Positions 25,386 through 34,608 of a stretch of 64,000 nucleotides of DNA are shown one piece after another (the first letter of the stretch is position 1; each line of letters starts with the position of its first letter). This DNA comes from Flavobacterium glycines. Lineage in GTDB: Bacteria > Bacteroidota > Bacteroidia > Flavobacteriales > Flavobacteriaceae. The DNA is taken from positions 124,001 through 188,000 of the forward strand of contig NZ_FNEO01000005.1 in assembly GCF_900100165.1 (NCBI RefSeq), given 5' to 3'. Both the position numbers and the translations under genes were made by a program. The notes under the pieces are model-generated. The model ran no database searches. It was given only the letters and a program-made list of their open reading frames with translations, and had not been told where the DNA came from.

Positions 25386-26432
25386 ATGGAAGAGAATAAA
25401 GACGTAACTATTTATGATATTGCCGAAAAACTAAACCTAGCAACCTCTACAATATCAAGAGCCTTACAGGATCATCACACCATTAGTAAAAAAACCATAA
25501 AAAAAGTAAAGGAAACTGCTGAAAAAATGGGCTATGTTCCTAATACTTTGGCAGCAGGTTTACGTGGTAACAAAACAAAAACTATAGGTGTCTTAATTCC
25601 AACAATTACACAACCCTTCCTGTCATCATTAATTAGTGGTATCGAAATTGCCGCACAAAAATCAGGCTATACTGTAATAATTATGCAATCACATGATTCT
25701 TATAAAGAAGAAGTCAATATGGCCAAAGCATTATACAGTAATCGTGTTAGTGGTGTCATTAGCTCTCTTGCTATGGAAACCCGAGATACATCCCATTTTG
25801 ACCAATTTATAAGCAACAATATTCCCCTAGTCTTTGTAGACAGGGTGCCGAAGAACTTTAATACCTTTAGAGTGATCATTGATAACTATGCCGCTGGTTA
25901 CAAAGCTACAAAACATCTTATCGACCAAGGCTGTACACGTATTGCTCATCTCACAGCAGGTTCCGAATTTGGCAATCTTTATAACGAAAGAAAAAGAGGA
26001 TATATTGAAGCATTAAAAGACCACAATATTCCAGTGGACGAAGATTTAATAATTTACTTAGATGCCGTAACTTATGAAGAAGGTGTCAAAGCTAGTAATA
26101 AGTTATTCGATTTAGACTCCATACCAGATGGTGTTTTCGCATCAGGTGATATCATCGCAGTTAGTGCCGTTCAAACTGCTAAAAAAAGAGGATTTAAAGT
26201 GCCTGAAGACATTGCTGTTATCGGTTTTAACAACGACCCTATTTCCCAAATTATCGACCCTAATATATCTACAATTACACATCCGGCAGAAAAAATGGGT
26301 AAAGCATCTGCAGATATTATCTTGAAAAACTTAAAATCTGATAAAAAAGATGATGTCAAGGAAATTACTTTTTTAAATACGGAAGTTATCATTCGAGAAT
26401 CGTCGAACAAACTAAACAATAAACTGCCATAA
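25386..26432 (+). CDS. LacI-family transcriptional regulator of the xylan locus
   Basis: A 348-residue repressor. Residues 7-55 form a LacI helix-turn-helix (VTIYDIAEKLNLATSTISRAL) with the hinge region (YVPNTLAAGLRGNKTKTIGV). Residues about 62-340 form a periplasmic-binding-protein-like effector domain (GVLIPTITQPFLSSLISGIE, IAVIGFNNDPISQIIDPNISTI). It sits in the middle of the xylan locus, between the two arms. The palindromes CAAYCGRTTG in front of susC, GH67 and the MFS gene are of the CG-centred type LacI proteins bind, so they are its likely operators. The effector is probably a xylo-oligosaccharide, aldouronic acid or xylose, which is inference. LacI control is unusual here: xylan loci in Bacteroides are often run by hybrid two-component sensors. 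Confidence 0.92.
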   Translation: MEENKDVTIYDIAEKLNLATSTISRALQDHHTISKKTIKKVKETAEKMGYVPNTLAAGLRGNKTKTIGVLIPTITQPFLSSLISGIEIAAQKSGYTVIIMQSHDSYKEEVNMAKALYSNRVSGVISSLAMETRDTSHFDQFISNNIPLVFVDRVPKNFNTFRVIIDNYAAGYKATKHLIDQGCTRIAHLTAGSEFGNLYNERKRGYIEALKDHNIPVDEDLIIYLDAVTYEEGVKASNKLFDLDSIPDGVFASGDIIAVSAVQTAKKRGFKVPEDIAVIGFNNDPISQIIDPNISTITHPAEKMGKASADIILKNLKSDKKDDVKEITFLNTEVIIRESSNKLNNKLP

Positions 26433-26772
26433 ATCTTTGAATAATAAAACATCTTTTTATTCTAATTCAGATTTCTATTAACAGGACTATTAGAAATACT
26501 ATTGTTTAATGAATTATTCTAAATAATTGATTAGGTATTACGCCCAGACGTATCTTCTATTGAAAAAGAAGAAAACATTCTTTTAGCTATTTCAAAGAAA
26601 ATCAAATTCTAAAAAAAATGACTTAAAATTTTTTTCTTCAAAAACAAAACTATACTTTTACGCAACCGATTGCAGATATAAATTTATTTATTCCGATTCA
26701 TTATTATCAAATATTCTTTTTTTATCAAAATAATATAGGATATAAACAAAAATAAGCTACAGTAAAAGACAC
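26433..26772. other. 340-bp region before the GH67 operon
   Basis: No gene is seen. It holds the operator and -7-like box listed at 26653-26673, about 100 bp upstream of GH67. No clear terminator for the LacI gene was found. Confidence 0.6.
26653..26673 (+). promoter_or_regulatory. GH67 operon promoter element with LacI-family operator, copy 4
   Basis: TACTTTTA (26653-26660), a -7-like box, is followed directly by GCAACCGATTGC (26662-26673). The block is nearly the same as TACTTTTA plus ACAACCGATTGT at 33051-33071. No TTG is present at the expected -33 position. Confidence 0.65.
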
Positions 26773-28938
26773 ATGAAACTTAAAAACAGTCAATCAATAA
26801 TCTATATCATTATTATTTTTGCTATGTCTTTTACGGCAACTGCACAAAAAGATTATAAATTATGGTTACAATATGAGTCTAAAACTGATCGTGAAATTAT
26901 AACTAAATACCTGAATACAATTCAGGGAATTACAATATTAGGGAATTCAGAAACTTTAAAAGTTGCCTTGGCAGAACTTGACCTTGGACTTGAAAACATG
27001 CTCGGTAAAAAAATCACTCATCAAGCTGATAATAAGCAAAATAATTCAATAGTAATAGGAAATAAATCATCTCTACCCCTTGCTCTTCAGGAAAATTTGA
27101 AATCAGAATTTGAAAAAGTCAGCAAAGACGGTTTCATAATAAAAACCATTACAAGTAAAGGCAAAAAAAATATAGTAATCACTGGAAAAAATGATGTGGC
27201 TGTTTTATATGGTGTTTTCAATTTTTTAAGATTAATTCAAACCAATAAATCAATAGAAAATCTGGCTATTGTTGATTCTCCGAAAACTGATATTAGAATC
27301 TTAAATCATTGGGATAATCTGGACCGAACAGTAGAAAGAGGTTATGCCGGATTTTCGTTATGGAATTGGCATACCCTACCCGATTTTATTGACCAACGCT
27401 ATATTGATTATGCCCGTGCAAATGCTTCAATAGGCATTAACGGAACAGTTCTTAACAATGTAAATGCCAATGCTTTAATACTAACTCCTCAATATTTAGA
27501 AAAAGTTCAGACTTTAGCAACAGCTTTCAGACCTTATGGATTGAAAGTATATTTAACGGCACGCTTTTCTGCTCCAATAGAAATTGGAGGATTGAAAACT
27601 GCTGATCCTTTGGATTCAAATGTAATCAACTGGTGGAAAAACAAAGTAGCAGAAATTTATGCCCGAATTCCTGATTTTGGTGGATTCTTAGTTAAGGCAA
27701 ATTCTGAAGGACAGCCAGGCCCACAAAATTATGGCAGAAACCATGTTGATGGTGCCAACATGCTTGCCGATGCCTTAGCTCCTTTTGGAGGAATTGTGAT
27801 GTGGCGTGCTTTTGTTTATTCAGAACATGATGCCGATGACAGAGCCAAACAAGCTTACAGTGAGTTTGTACCTTATGATGGAAAATTTAGAGACAATGTA
27901 ATCGTTCAGGTAAAAAATGGAGCGATAGATTTTCAACCCAGAGAGCCTTTTCATCCACTATTTGGAGCTATGCCAAAAACGAATACCATGATGGAGTTTC
28001 AAATTACTCAGGAATACTTAGGCTTTAGCACCCATTTAGTTTATCTGCCTAAATTATATCAGGAAGTATTAGAATCAAACACCTATAGAAAAGGCAACGG
28101 TGCTACTGTTGCCAAAATAATTGACGGTTCTTTATACAACAATAAAATTACAGGAATTGCCGGAGTGGCTAATATTGGAAATGACTTAAACTGGACAGGA
28201 CATCCTTTTGCGCAAGCCAATTGGTATGGCTTTGGAAGATTAGCCTGGAATCCTTATCTGGATTCAGAAATCATTGCCGATGAATGGTTAAAAAGCACTT
28301 TTTCTAATGATGAAAATTTTGTCAAACCTGTTAAAGAAATGATGTTACAATCCAGAGAAGCTGTTGTGAACTATATGACTCCATTAGGATTACATCATAT
28401 TATGGATACAGGTCATCATTATGGACCAGGTCCGTGGGTGAACAATTTATCAAGGCCTGAATGGAACCCTGTATATTATCATAAAGCCTCAAAAAACGGA
28501 ATCGGTTTTGATCGTTCTAAAACAGGAAGTAATGCCACAGTTCAATATGTTCCCGAAGTAGCTAAACTATTTGACGATGTAACAACTTGTCCCGAAAAAG
28601 ACTTGTTATGGTTTCATCATCTCTCATGGGATTATAAGTTAAAAAGTGGTCATACACTTTGGGATGGAATTGCCTTAAAATATCAGGAAGGAGTTGATGA
28701 AGTTGCTGCAATGAATGCAACCTGGAATAAAATGGCAAATTATATTGATAAGGAGCGATTTAAAGAAGTTCAAATGCTCTTAAACATTCAAAATAAAGAA
28801 GCTAAGTGGTGGCGCGATGCCTGCCTGTTGTATTTTCAACAATTTTCAGGAAAAGAACTACCTAAAGGAGTTGAAAAACCAACTCAATCTTTGGAATATT
28901 TTAAATCCTTAAAATTCCCATTTGCACCCGGTAATTAA
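26773..28938 (+). CDS. GH67 alpha-glucuronidase
   Basis: A 721-residue enzyme that removes (4-O-methyl-)glucuronic acid from the non-reducing terminal xylose of xylo-oligosaccharides. A signal peptide ends near ATAQ (residue 25), so it is periplasmic. The N-terminal beta domain is followed by the barrel. Catalytic residues by motif and spacing: acid E312 (KANSEGQPGP), bases D386 (KNGAIDFQPREP) and E414 (FQITQEY); the 28-residue gap between the two bases equals that of the Cellvibrio enzyme. The C-terminal helical domain is complete. It is the first gene of GH67-GH115-GH10 (15- and 17-nt gaps) and lies behind operator copy 4. A second, different glucuronidase follows it directly. Confidence 0.95.
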   Translation: MKLKNSQSIIYIIIIFAMSFTATAQKDYKLWLQYESKTDREIITKYLNTIQGITILGNSETLKVALAELDLGLENMLGKKITHQADNKQNNSIVIGNKSSLPLALQENLKSEFEKVSKDGFIIKTITSKGKKNIVITGKNDVAVLYGVFNFLRLIQTNKSIENLAIVDSPKTDIRILNHWDNLDRTVERGYAGFSLWNWHTLPDFIDQRYIDYARANASIGINGTVLNNVNANALILTPQYLEKVQTLATAFRPYGLKVYLTARFSAPIEIGGLKTADPLDSNVINWWKNKVAEIYARIPDFGGFLVKANSEGQPGPQNYGRNHVDGANMLADALAPFGGIVMWRAFVYSEHDADDRAKQAYSEFVPYDGKFRDNVIVQVKNGAIDFQPREPFHPLFGAMPKTNTMMEFQITQEYLGFSTHLVYLPKLYQEVLESNTYRKGNGATVAKIIDGSLYNNKITGIAGVANIGNDLNWTGHPFAQANWYGFGRLAWNPYLDSEIIADEWLKSTFSNDENFVKPVKEMMLQSREAVVNYMTPLGLHHIMDTGHHYGPGPWVNNLSRPEWNPVYYHKASKNGIGFDRSKTGSNATVQYVPEVAKLFDDVTTCPEKDLLWFHHLSWDYKLKSGHTLWDGIALKYQEGVDEVAAMNATWNKMANYIDKERFKEVQMLLNIQNKEAKWWRDACLLYFQQFSGKELPKGVEKPTQSLEYFKSLKFPFAPGN

Positions 28939-28953
28939 TAAAAATTAAATCAA

Positions 28954-31854
28954 ATGAAGTTAATTAAGAAACACTTTTATCTACTCTTATCCAACTTTTT
29001 ACTTGTCCTGTCTAGTAGCAATGGCTATGCTGTAAACCCAACAAAATATGTAACCAGTAAATCTTCTTCTGAAAATTTTGCTTTGGCAACAAAAGGCCAA
29101 ATAGCTTCATTATTAATCAGTAATAATGATTTTCCGGGTGTTATAAAAGTTGTTGGACATCTTCAAAATGACATCAATACAGTTACTGGTATAATGCCAA
29201 AACTTTTCAAAGACCAAATAAATTCGGAAGAAAATGTTGTAATCATAGGCACATTAGGAAAAAGTTCCATAATTGACCAATTAGCTAAAGAAGGCAAAAT
29301 CAATGCGTCTTTATTAGAAGGTAAATGGGAAAAATTCACAACTCAAATTGTAGAAAATCCAATTAAAGGAGTTAAAAGAGCCTTAGTAATTGCGGGATCT
29401 GATAAAAGAGGAACTATTTATGGTATTTATGATCTTTCAAACCAAATTGGTGTTTCTCCATGGGCATTTTGGGCAGATGTTCCTGCAAAAAAACAGTCTG
29501 AATTACACATACTTCCTGGAATTCATTCTTTAGGAGAACCGAAAGTAAAATACCGTGGAATTTTCATTAATGACGAAGCTCCTGCCCTTACTGGTTGGGT
29601 TCGTCAAAACTATGGAAAATTTAATGCTAAATTCTATGAGAAAGTATTTGAATTAATCCTTAGAATGAAAGGAAATTATTTATGGCCAGCCATGTGGAGC
29701 GAAAAATTTTACGCTGATGATTCCCAAAACGGAATTCTGGCCGACGAATACGGAATTGTTATGGGAACTTCACACCACGAACCACTAGCAAAAGCACATG
29801 GCGAATGGAATAAATCCGTTAATGGTGAATGGGATTTTAATAAAAATCCTGAAGGTTTAAAAAAATTCTGGACAGACGGAGTTAAAAGAATAGGAAATAA
29901 AGAAACACTGCTAACCATTGGAATGAGAGGCGATGGCGATGAACCCATGACAGAAGGAACTGCTATTGAACTTTTAGAAAACATTGTTAAAACGCAACGT
30001 GAAATCATAAGTACCATCACTCAAAAACCTGCCGAAAAAACACCTCAAATGTGGGCTTTATACAAAGAAGTTCAGGAGTATTATGACAAAGGAATGCAGG
30101 TTCCTGATGATGTCACTTTATTATTATGTGATGACAATTGGGGAAATCTAAGAAAACTACCTGCATTAGATGCAAAACCCAGAAAAGGTGGTTACGGTAT
30201 TTACTATCATTTTGACTATGTAGGAGGTCCAAGAAGTTATAAATGGATTAACACAAACCAAATTGAACGCACTTGGGAACAAATGCACTTAGCCTATGAA
30301 CATGGAGCAAATCAAATATGGATTGTAAATGTGGGTGATATTAAACCCTTAGAATTCCCTATCGAATTCTTCTTAGATTATGCCTGGAATCCGGAATATT
30401 GGAACGAAAGTAATCTAAGCGATTATTACAATCAATGGGCTGCAACTAATTTTGGAGGACAAAATACCGAAGATATTGCTACTCTTTTAAAAATGTATTC
30501 CAAATACAATGCTAGTAGAAAACCTGAACAATTGGATCCTTCTACCTATAGTTTAATCCATTACAATGAAGCCGATAATGTCGTTACAAATTACAATAAA
30601 TTGGTTCAGAAAGCACAGGAAATTAATGCTCAACTCAAACCAGAATACAAAGATGCCTTTTATCAATTGCTCTTATACCCTATTTTAGCTAGTGCAAACC
30701 TAAATGAATTGTATTTTACAACAGCAAAAAACAATTTATATGCGAATCAGGGAAGAGCTGCAACCAATGAATATGCTGAAAAAGTAAAAGAATTATTTAA
30801 CAAAGACGCGGAACTTTCGACCTATTATAATAAAACAATGGCGAATGGAAAATGGAATCACATGATGTCACAAACGCACATTGGATATAGCAGTTGGCAG
30901 GATCCAAGAACAAATATTATTCCTAAAACAAAAACTATTGAAGTTCCTGTTAAAGCTGAATTAGGCGTTGCAATTGAAGGCTCAACAAATTGGTGGCCAA
31001 ATACAACCGAAAAAGCGGTATTACCAAGCTTTAATTCTTCTGAAAACAGCACTTCTTATATTGATATTTTCAACAGAGGAACCACTCCTTTTGATTTCAA
31101 AATCAAATCCAAATCAAATTGGATAAAGTTATCTAAATCAAAAGGAATTATTGATACACAAGAAAGAATCACAGTACAGATAGATTGGGAAAAAGCACCT
31201 CAGGGAAGTCATACCGAAATTGTGACTATTTCAGGAGCTGGAAAAAAAATCGTTGTAGCTATTAAAACCAATAATACAGAAATAACCAATGAGAAAGGTT
31301 TTACAGAAAACAATGGATTTATAGCTATAAAAGCAGTACATTTTTCAAATAAATCCGAACCAGATTCATTTAAATGGAAAGTTGTTGATAATTTAGGAAA
31401 AACTGACGGAGCAGTAATTTCATTACCAATAAAAAAAGGAAGAGTAGAATTGAATGAGAATTCTCCAAAACTATCGTATGATGTACATTTTAAAAATGCA
31501 GGAACAGTAAAAGTTCATTTGTATTTTTCTCCTACTATTAACTATTCTACAAGAGAAGGTATGTATTATGGATTATCATTTGACAACGAAAAACCTGTTA
31601 AAATAAATTATGCTTCAGACCCAATTATTTTTGATTATAATGGTAAGGTGACCAAGAATTGGGACAAAGACGTAACCGAGAATATCAAAGTTATTACAAC
31701 TGAATTCAAAATCGATAAGCCGGGAAATCATACGCTGAATTATTATCGGGTTGATGAAGGTTTAGTTCTTCAAAAAATCATTATAGAAACTGAAAAAAGC
31801 GAATTAAAAACAACTAAACTGGGTCCTCCTGAAAGTTCAAATATCAAAAATTAA
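28954..31854 (+). CDS. GH115 xylan alpha-1,2-glucuronidase
   Basis: A 966-residue exported enzyme (signal peptide to about residue 26, NGYA). GH115 enzymes release glucuronic acid from internal as well as terminal xyloses of xylan, which complements GH67. Typical GH115 blocks are present: YRGIFINDEAPAL (about residue 200), MKGNYLWPAMW, GTSHHEPL, MRGDGDEPM (about 330), LLCDDNWGNLRKLP (about 390), YYHFDYVGGPRSYKW and IWIVNVGDIKPLEFP. After the barrel come a helical domain and a C-terminal beta-rich domain (about residues 790-950). The length fits the family. It is co-transcribed with GH67 and GH10. Confidence 0.94.
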   Translation: MKLIKKHFYLLLSNFLLVLSSSNGYAVNPTKYVTSKSSSENFALATKGQIASLLISNNDFPGVIKVVGHLQNDINTVTGIMPKLFKDQINSEENVVIIGTLGKSSIIDQLAKEGKINASLLEGKWEKFTTQIVENPIKGVKRALVIAGSDKRGTIYGIYDLSNQIGVSPWAFWADVPAKKQSELHILPGIHSLGEPKVKYRGIFINDEAPALTGWVRQNYGKFNAKFYEKVFELILRMKGNYLWPAMWSEKFYADDSQNGILADEYGIVMGTSHHEPLAKAHGEWNKSVNGEWDFNKNPEGLKKFWTDGVKRIGNKETLLTIGMRGDGDEPMTEGTAIELLENIVKTQREIISTITQKPAEKTPQMWALYKEVQEYYDKGMQVPDDVTLLLCDDNWGNLRKLPALDAKPRKGGYGIYYHFDYVGGPRSYKWINTNQIERTWEQMHLAYEHGANQIWIVNVGDIKPLEFPIEFFLDYAWNPEYWNESNLSDYYNQWAATNFGGQNTEDIATLLKMYSKYNASRKPEQLDPSTYSLIHYNEADNVVTNYNKLVQKAQEINAQLKPEYKDAFYQLLLYPILASANLNELYFTTAKNNLYANQGRAATNEYAEKVKELFNKDAELSTYYNKTMANGKWNHMMSQTHIGYSSWQDPRTNIIPKTKTIEVPVKAELGVAIEGSTNWWPNTTEKAVLPSFNSSENSTSYIDIFNRGTTPFDFKIKSKSNWIKLSKSKGIIDTQERITVQIDWEKAPQGSHTEIVTISGAGKKIVVAIKTNNTEITNEKGFTENNGFIAIKAVHFSNKSEPDSFKWKVVDNLGKTDGAVISLPIKKGRVELNENSPKLSYDVHFKNAGTVKVHLYFSPTINYSTREGMYYGLSFDNEKPVKINYASDPIIFDYNGKVTKNWDKDVTENIKVITTEFKIDKPGNHTLNYYRVDEGLVLQKIIIETEKSELKTTKLGPPESSNIKN

Positions 31855-31871
31855 TCAAAAAAATATAGACT

Positions 31872-32990
31872 ATGAAATCGACCAAACCTTTTCTACTATT
31901 TTTCTCGGCTGTAATTACACTGAGCAGCTGTACCGCTATAAGTCAAAAAAAAGCGAACCAAAGCTCACTTAAAGATGCCTATAAAAATGATTTTTATATC
32001 GGTACTGCATTAGATATTAATCAGATAGAAGAAAAAGATGCCAAAACAACCCAACTAATTGCTAAAGAATTCAATGCTATCACTGCCGAAAACATCATGA
32101 AATCGATGTTTGTGCATCCTGAAAAAAATAAATTTGATTTTGAAACAGCTGATAAGTTTATTGCTTTTGGAAAAAAACACAAGATGTTTATCCATGGACA
32201 TACTTTGATTTGGCATAGCCAATTACCAAAATGGTTTTCTGAAATTAAAGACAGTGCCGAAATGAATGCTGCATTAGAAAACCATATTACCACCATTGTT
32301 AAAAAATACAAAGGAAAAGTTGATTCCTGGGACGTAGTTAACGAAGCCGTTAATGATGATGGAACTTTGAGAAAATCGGTGTTTTTTAAAGCACTTGGCG
32401 AAGATTTTATAGCTAAATCATTCCAACTAGCTGCTGCAACCGACCCTAAAGTAGATTTATATTACAATGACTATAGCATGGAAAATCCGACTAAAAGAGC
32501 TGGTGTAATTCGAATGGTAAAAAAAATACAGGAGAAAGGAATCAAAATTGACGGTATTGGTATGCAAAGCCACTGGCATCTCAACTCACCTACTATTGAA
32601 GAAATTGAAGAAAGTATTTTAGAATATGCTAAATTAGGTGTGAAAATCGCTATTACTGAACTTGACGTATCCGTTTTGCCAAGCCCTTATGGAATGCAAG
32701 GTGCTGAAGTAAGTCAACGATTTGCTAATAATGAAAAAATGAATCCATATCCAAAATCTTTACCTGATTCAATGCAGGTTAAATTAGCACAACGTTATGC
32801 CGATATTTTTAAATTATTCTTAAAACATAAAGATAAAATAAGCAGAGTAACATTTTGGGGAGTTAACGATACTCAGTCCTGGCTAAATGATTTTCCAATT
32901 AAAGGAAGAACTGATTATCCACTATTATTTGACGCTAATTTACAATCTAAAAAAGCATATTATAACGTAATCGAAGCTGCAAAAAAGTAA
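31872..32990 (+). CDS. GH10 endo-1,4-beta-xylanase (lipoprotein)
   Basis: A 372-residue GH10 xylanase. The lipobox LSSC puts the lipidated cysteine at residue 20; the next residues (TAISQKK) are not acidic, so it may stay in the periplasm rather than be flipped to the surface. The barrel is complete: HTLIWHSQLPKW (about 120-131), acid/base E158 in WDVVNEA and nucleophile E263 in ITELDVS. There is no carbohydrate-binding module. It likely trims imported xylo-oligosaccharides. It is the last gene of the GH67-GH115-GH10 unit, 17 nt after GH115. Confidence 0.95.
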   Translation: MKSTKPFLLFFSAVITLSSCTAISQKKANQSSLKDAYKNDFYIGTALDINQIEEKDAKTTQLIAKEFNAITAENIMKSMFVHPEKNKFDFETADKFIAFGKKHKMFIHGHTLIWHSQLPKWFSEIKDSAEMNAALENHITTIVKKYKGKVDSWDVVNEAVNDDGTLRKSVFFKALGEDFIAKSFQLAAATDPKVDLYYNDYSMENPTKRAGVIRMVKKIQEKGIKIDGIGMQSHWHLNSPTIEEIEESILEYAKLGVKIAITELDVSVLPSPYGMQGAEVSQRFANNEKMNPYPKSLPDSMQVKLAQRYADIFKLFLKHKDKISRVTFWGVNDTQSWLNDFPIKGRTDYPLLFDANLQSKKAYYNVIEAAKK

Positions 32991-33029
32991 GCATTCAATT
33001 TAAAAAAGCAATTAAATAATTATCTTTTA

Positions 33030-33071
33030 TTGTATTAAAAAAGTTTTGCATACTTTTACACAACCGATTGT
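33030..33071 (+). promoter_or_regulatory. Promoter and LacI-family operator, copy 5, before the MFS transporter gene
   Basis: TTG (33030-33032), an 18-nt spacer, TACTTTTA (33051-33058) as -7 box, then ACAACCGATTGT (33060-33071). The operator covers the predicted transcription start. The transporter starts about 80 nt downstream. The layout equals that at 22774-22815. Confidence 0.7.
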
Positions 33072-33153
33072 ATTTTTAATTCGTGTAAAATTATTCTCCA
33101 AAATAACAGATAAAAATCTAAAAAAATATTTTTTATAATCTTAATCGACCATA

Positions 33154-34587
33154 ATGAATCCAACCACCGAAAAACTATCCATAAAAGAAAAAATCGGATA
33201 CAGTTTAGGAGATTTAGCAGCAAATTTGGTATTCCAAACATTGATGACTTATCTCGCCTATTTTTATACCGATATATATGGATTATCACCTAAAGATTCC
33301 TCTATAATAATGTTGGTAGTGGGGTTAATAGCTGCTTTTATTTTTAATCCTATTATTGGTGCAATAGCTGACAGAACGGCAACTAAATGGGGGAAATTTC
33401 GTCCCTGGATATTATTTACTTCTGTTCCTTTGGGTATCATTGCATTACTTGCATTTACCACACCATATTTTTCTTATAGTGGAAAAGTAATCTATGCTGT
33501 TATCACTTATACTTTATTATTGTTATTCTATGCCAGTAATAATTTACCTTATTCAGCTCTTAGTGGCGTGATTACCGGAGATATGAAAGACCGCAATAGC
33601 CTCTCCTCCTATCGTTTTGTAGCTGTAATGTTTGCCCAATTTTTTGTCCAGGTTTTCATGCTTGGTATCATTAAAACAGCGGGAAATGGAGATAAAGCTA
33701 TCGGTATCGAAAAAGTAATGACTGTATTGGCCATTATTGGAACCATTATGCTCATCATAACATTTTTGACAACTAAAGAACGTATTATTCCTAAACCGGA
33801 ACAAAAATCAAGTTTAAGTGAAGATATTGGTGATTTGTCAAAAAACAAACCCTGGGTAATCATGTTAACTCTTACTACATTAGTTTTTATAACCCTTGCT
33901 ATGAAAGGTGGAGCTTATGTGTATTATTTTGAAAATTATGTCAATAAACAACAATTAACACATTTTATACAACCTTTACTGGATACATTAGCTTCAATGG
34001 GGATTAATCCTTTTGGAGAAGACCCTATCTCAGCAGGATTTGGATTGTTCAATGCCGGAGGAATTATTTTCATGATTGTGGGAATTACATTTTCCAAAAA
34101 ATTAGCAGATAAATATGGGAAAAGAGACATTTTTAGATTGTTCCTTTTTATCTCAACCCTGTTTATAATTGCCTTTTATTTCTACTCTCCGGAATCCATT
34201 ATTTTAATGTTTGGATCACAAATTCTACATGGATTTTTCTATGGCATCACAATACCAATTTTATGGGCAATGATTGCCGATGTAGCTGATTACTCAGAAT
34301 GGAAAAATAATCGTCGTGCCACTGCTATTATCTTTTCGGCTATGATGGTGGGATTAAAAGCTGGATTAAGTATTGGCGGGTCACTAACAACGTGGTTTTT
34401 AAGCTACTTTGAATATGTTCCCAATTCACTAACACAATCTGAAACTGCTATAAATGGAATAAAATTATTGATTAGTGTTTTTCCTTCAGTCCCGTTTTTA
34501 ATTGGTGTAGGAATACTTTTTTTCTATGAAATAAATAAAAAAATGGAGCTGCAAATTGAAAGTGAATTAAAAGAAAGAAGACAATAA
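33154..34587 (+). CDS. MFS sugar:cation symporter of the GPH (MelB/XynP-like) family
   Basis: A 477-residue inner membrane protein with about 12 hydrophobic segments. The start KEKIGYSLGDLAANLVFQT and the block GAIADRTATKWGKFRPW (about residues 67-83) are characteristic of glycoside-pentoside-hexuronide symporters; WAMIADVADYSEWKNNRRATAI in the second half is also typical. It probably imports xylobiose or short xylo-oligosaccharides from the periplasm. It forms an operon with the cytosolic GH43 (21-nt gap). XynP-type transporters are often paired with such a GH43 beta-xylosidase. Confidence 0.93.
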   Translation: MNPTTEKLSIKEKIGYSLGDLAANLVFQTLMTYLAYFYTDIYGLSPKDSSIIMLVVGLIAAFIFNPIIGAIADRTATKWGKFRPWILFTSVPLGIIALLAFTTPYFSYSGKVIYAVITYTLLLLFYASNNLPYSALSGVITGDMKDRNSLSSYRFVAVMFAQFFVQVFMLGIIKTAGNGDKAIGIEKVMTVLAIIGTIMLIITFLTTKERIIPKPEQKSSLSEDIGDLSKNKPWVIMLTLTTLVFITLAMKGGAYVYYFENYVNKQQLTHFIQPLLDTLASMGINPFGEDPISAGFGLFNAGGIIFMIVGITFSKKLADKYGKRDIFRLFLFISTLFIIAFYFYSPESIILMFGSQILHGFFYGITIPILWAMIADVADYSEWKNNRRATAIIFSAMMVGLKAGLSIGGSLTTWFLSYFEYVPNSLTQSETAINGIKLLISVFPSVPFLIGVGILFFYEINKKMELQIESELKERRQ

Positions 34588-34608
34588 AAAAATTAATGAT
34601 AATAAATT

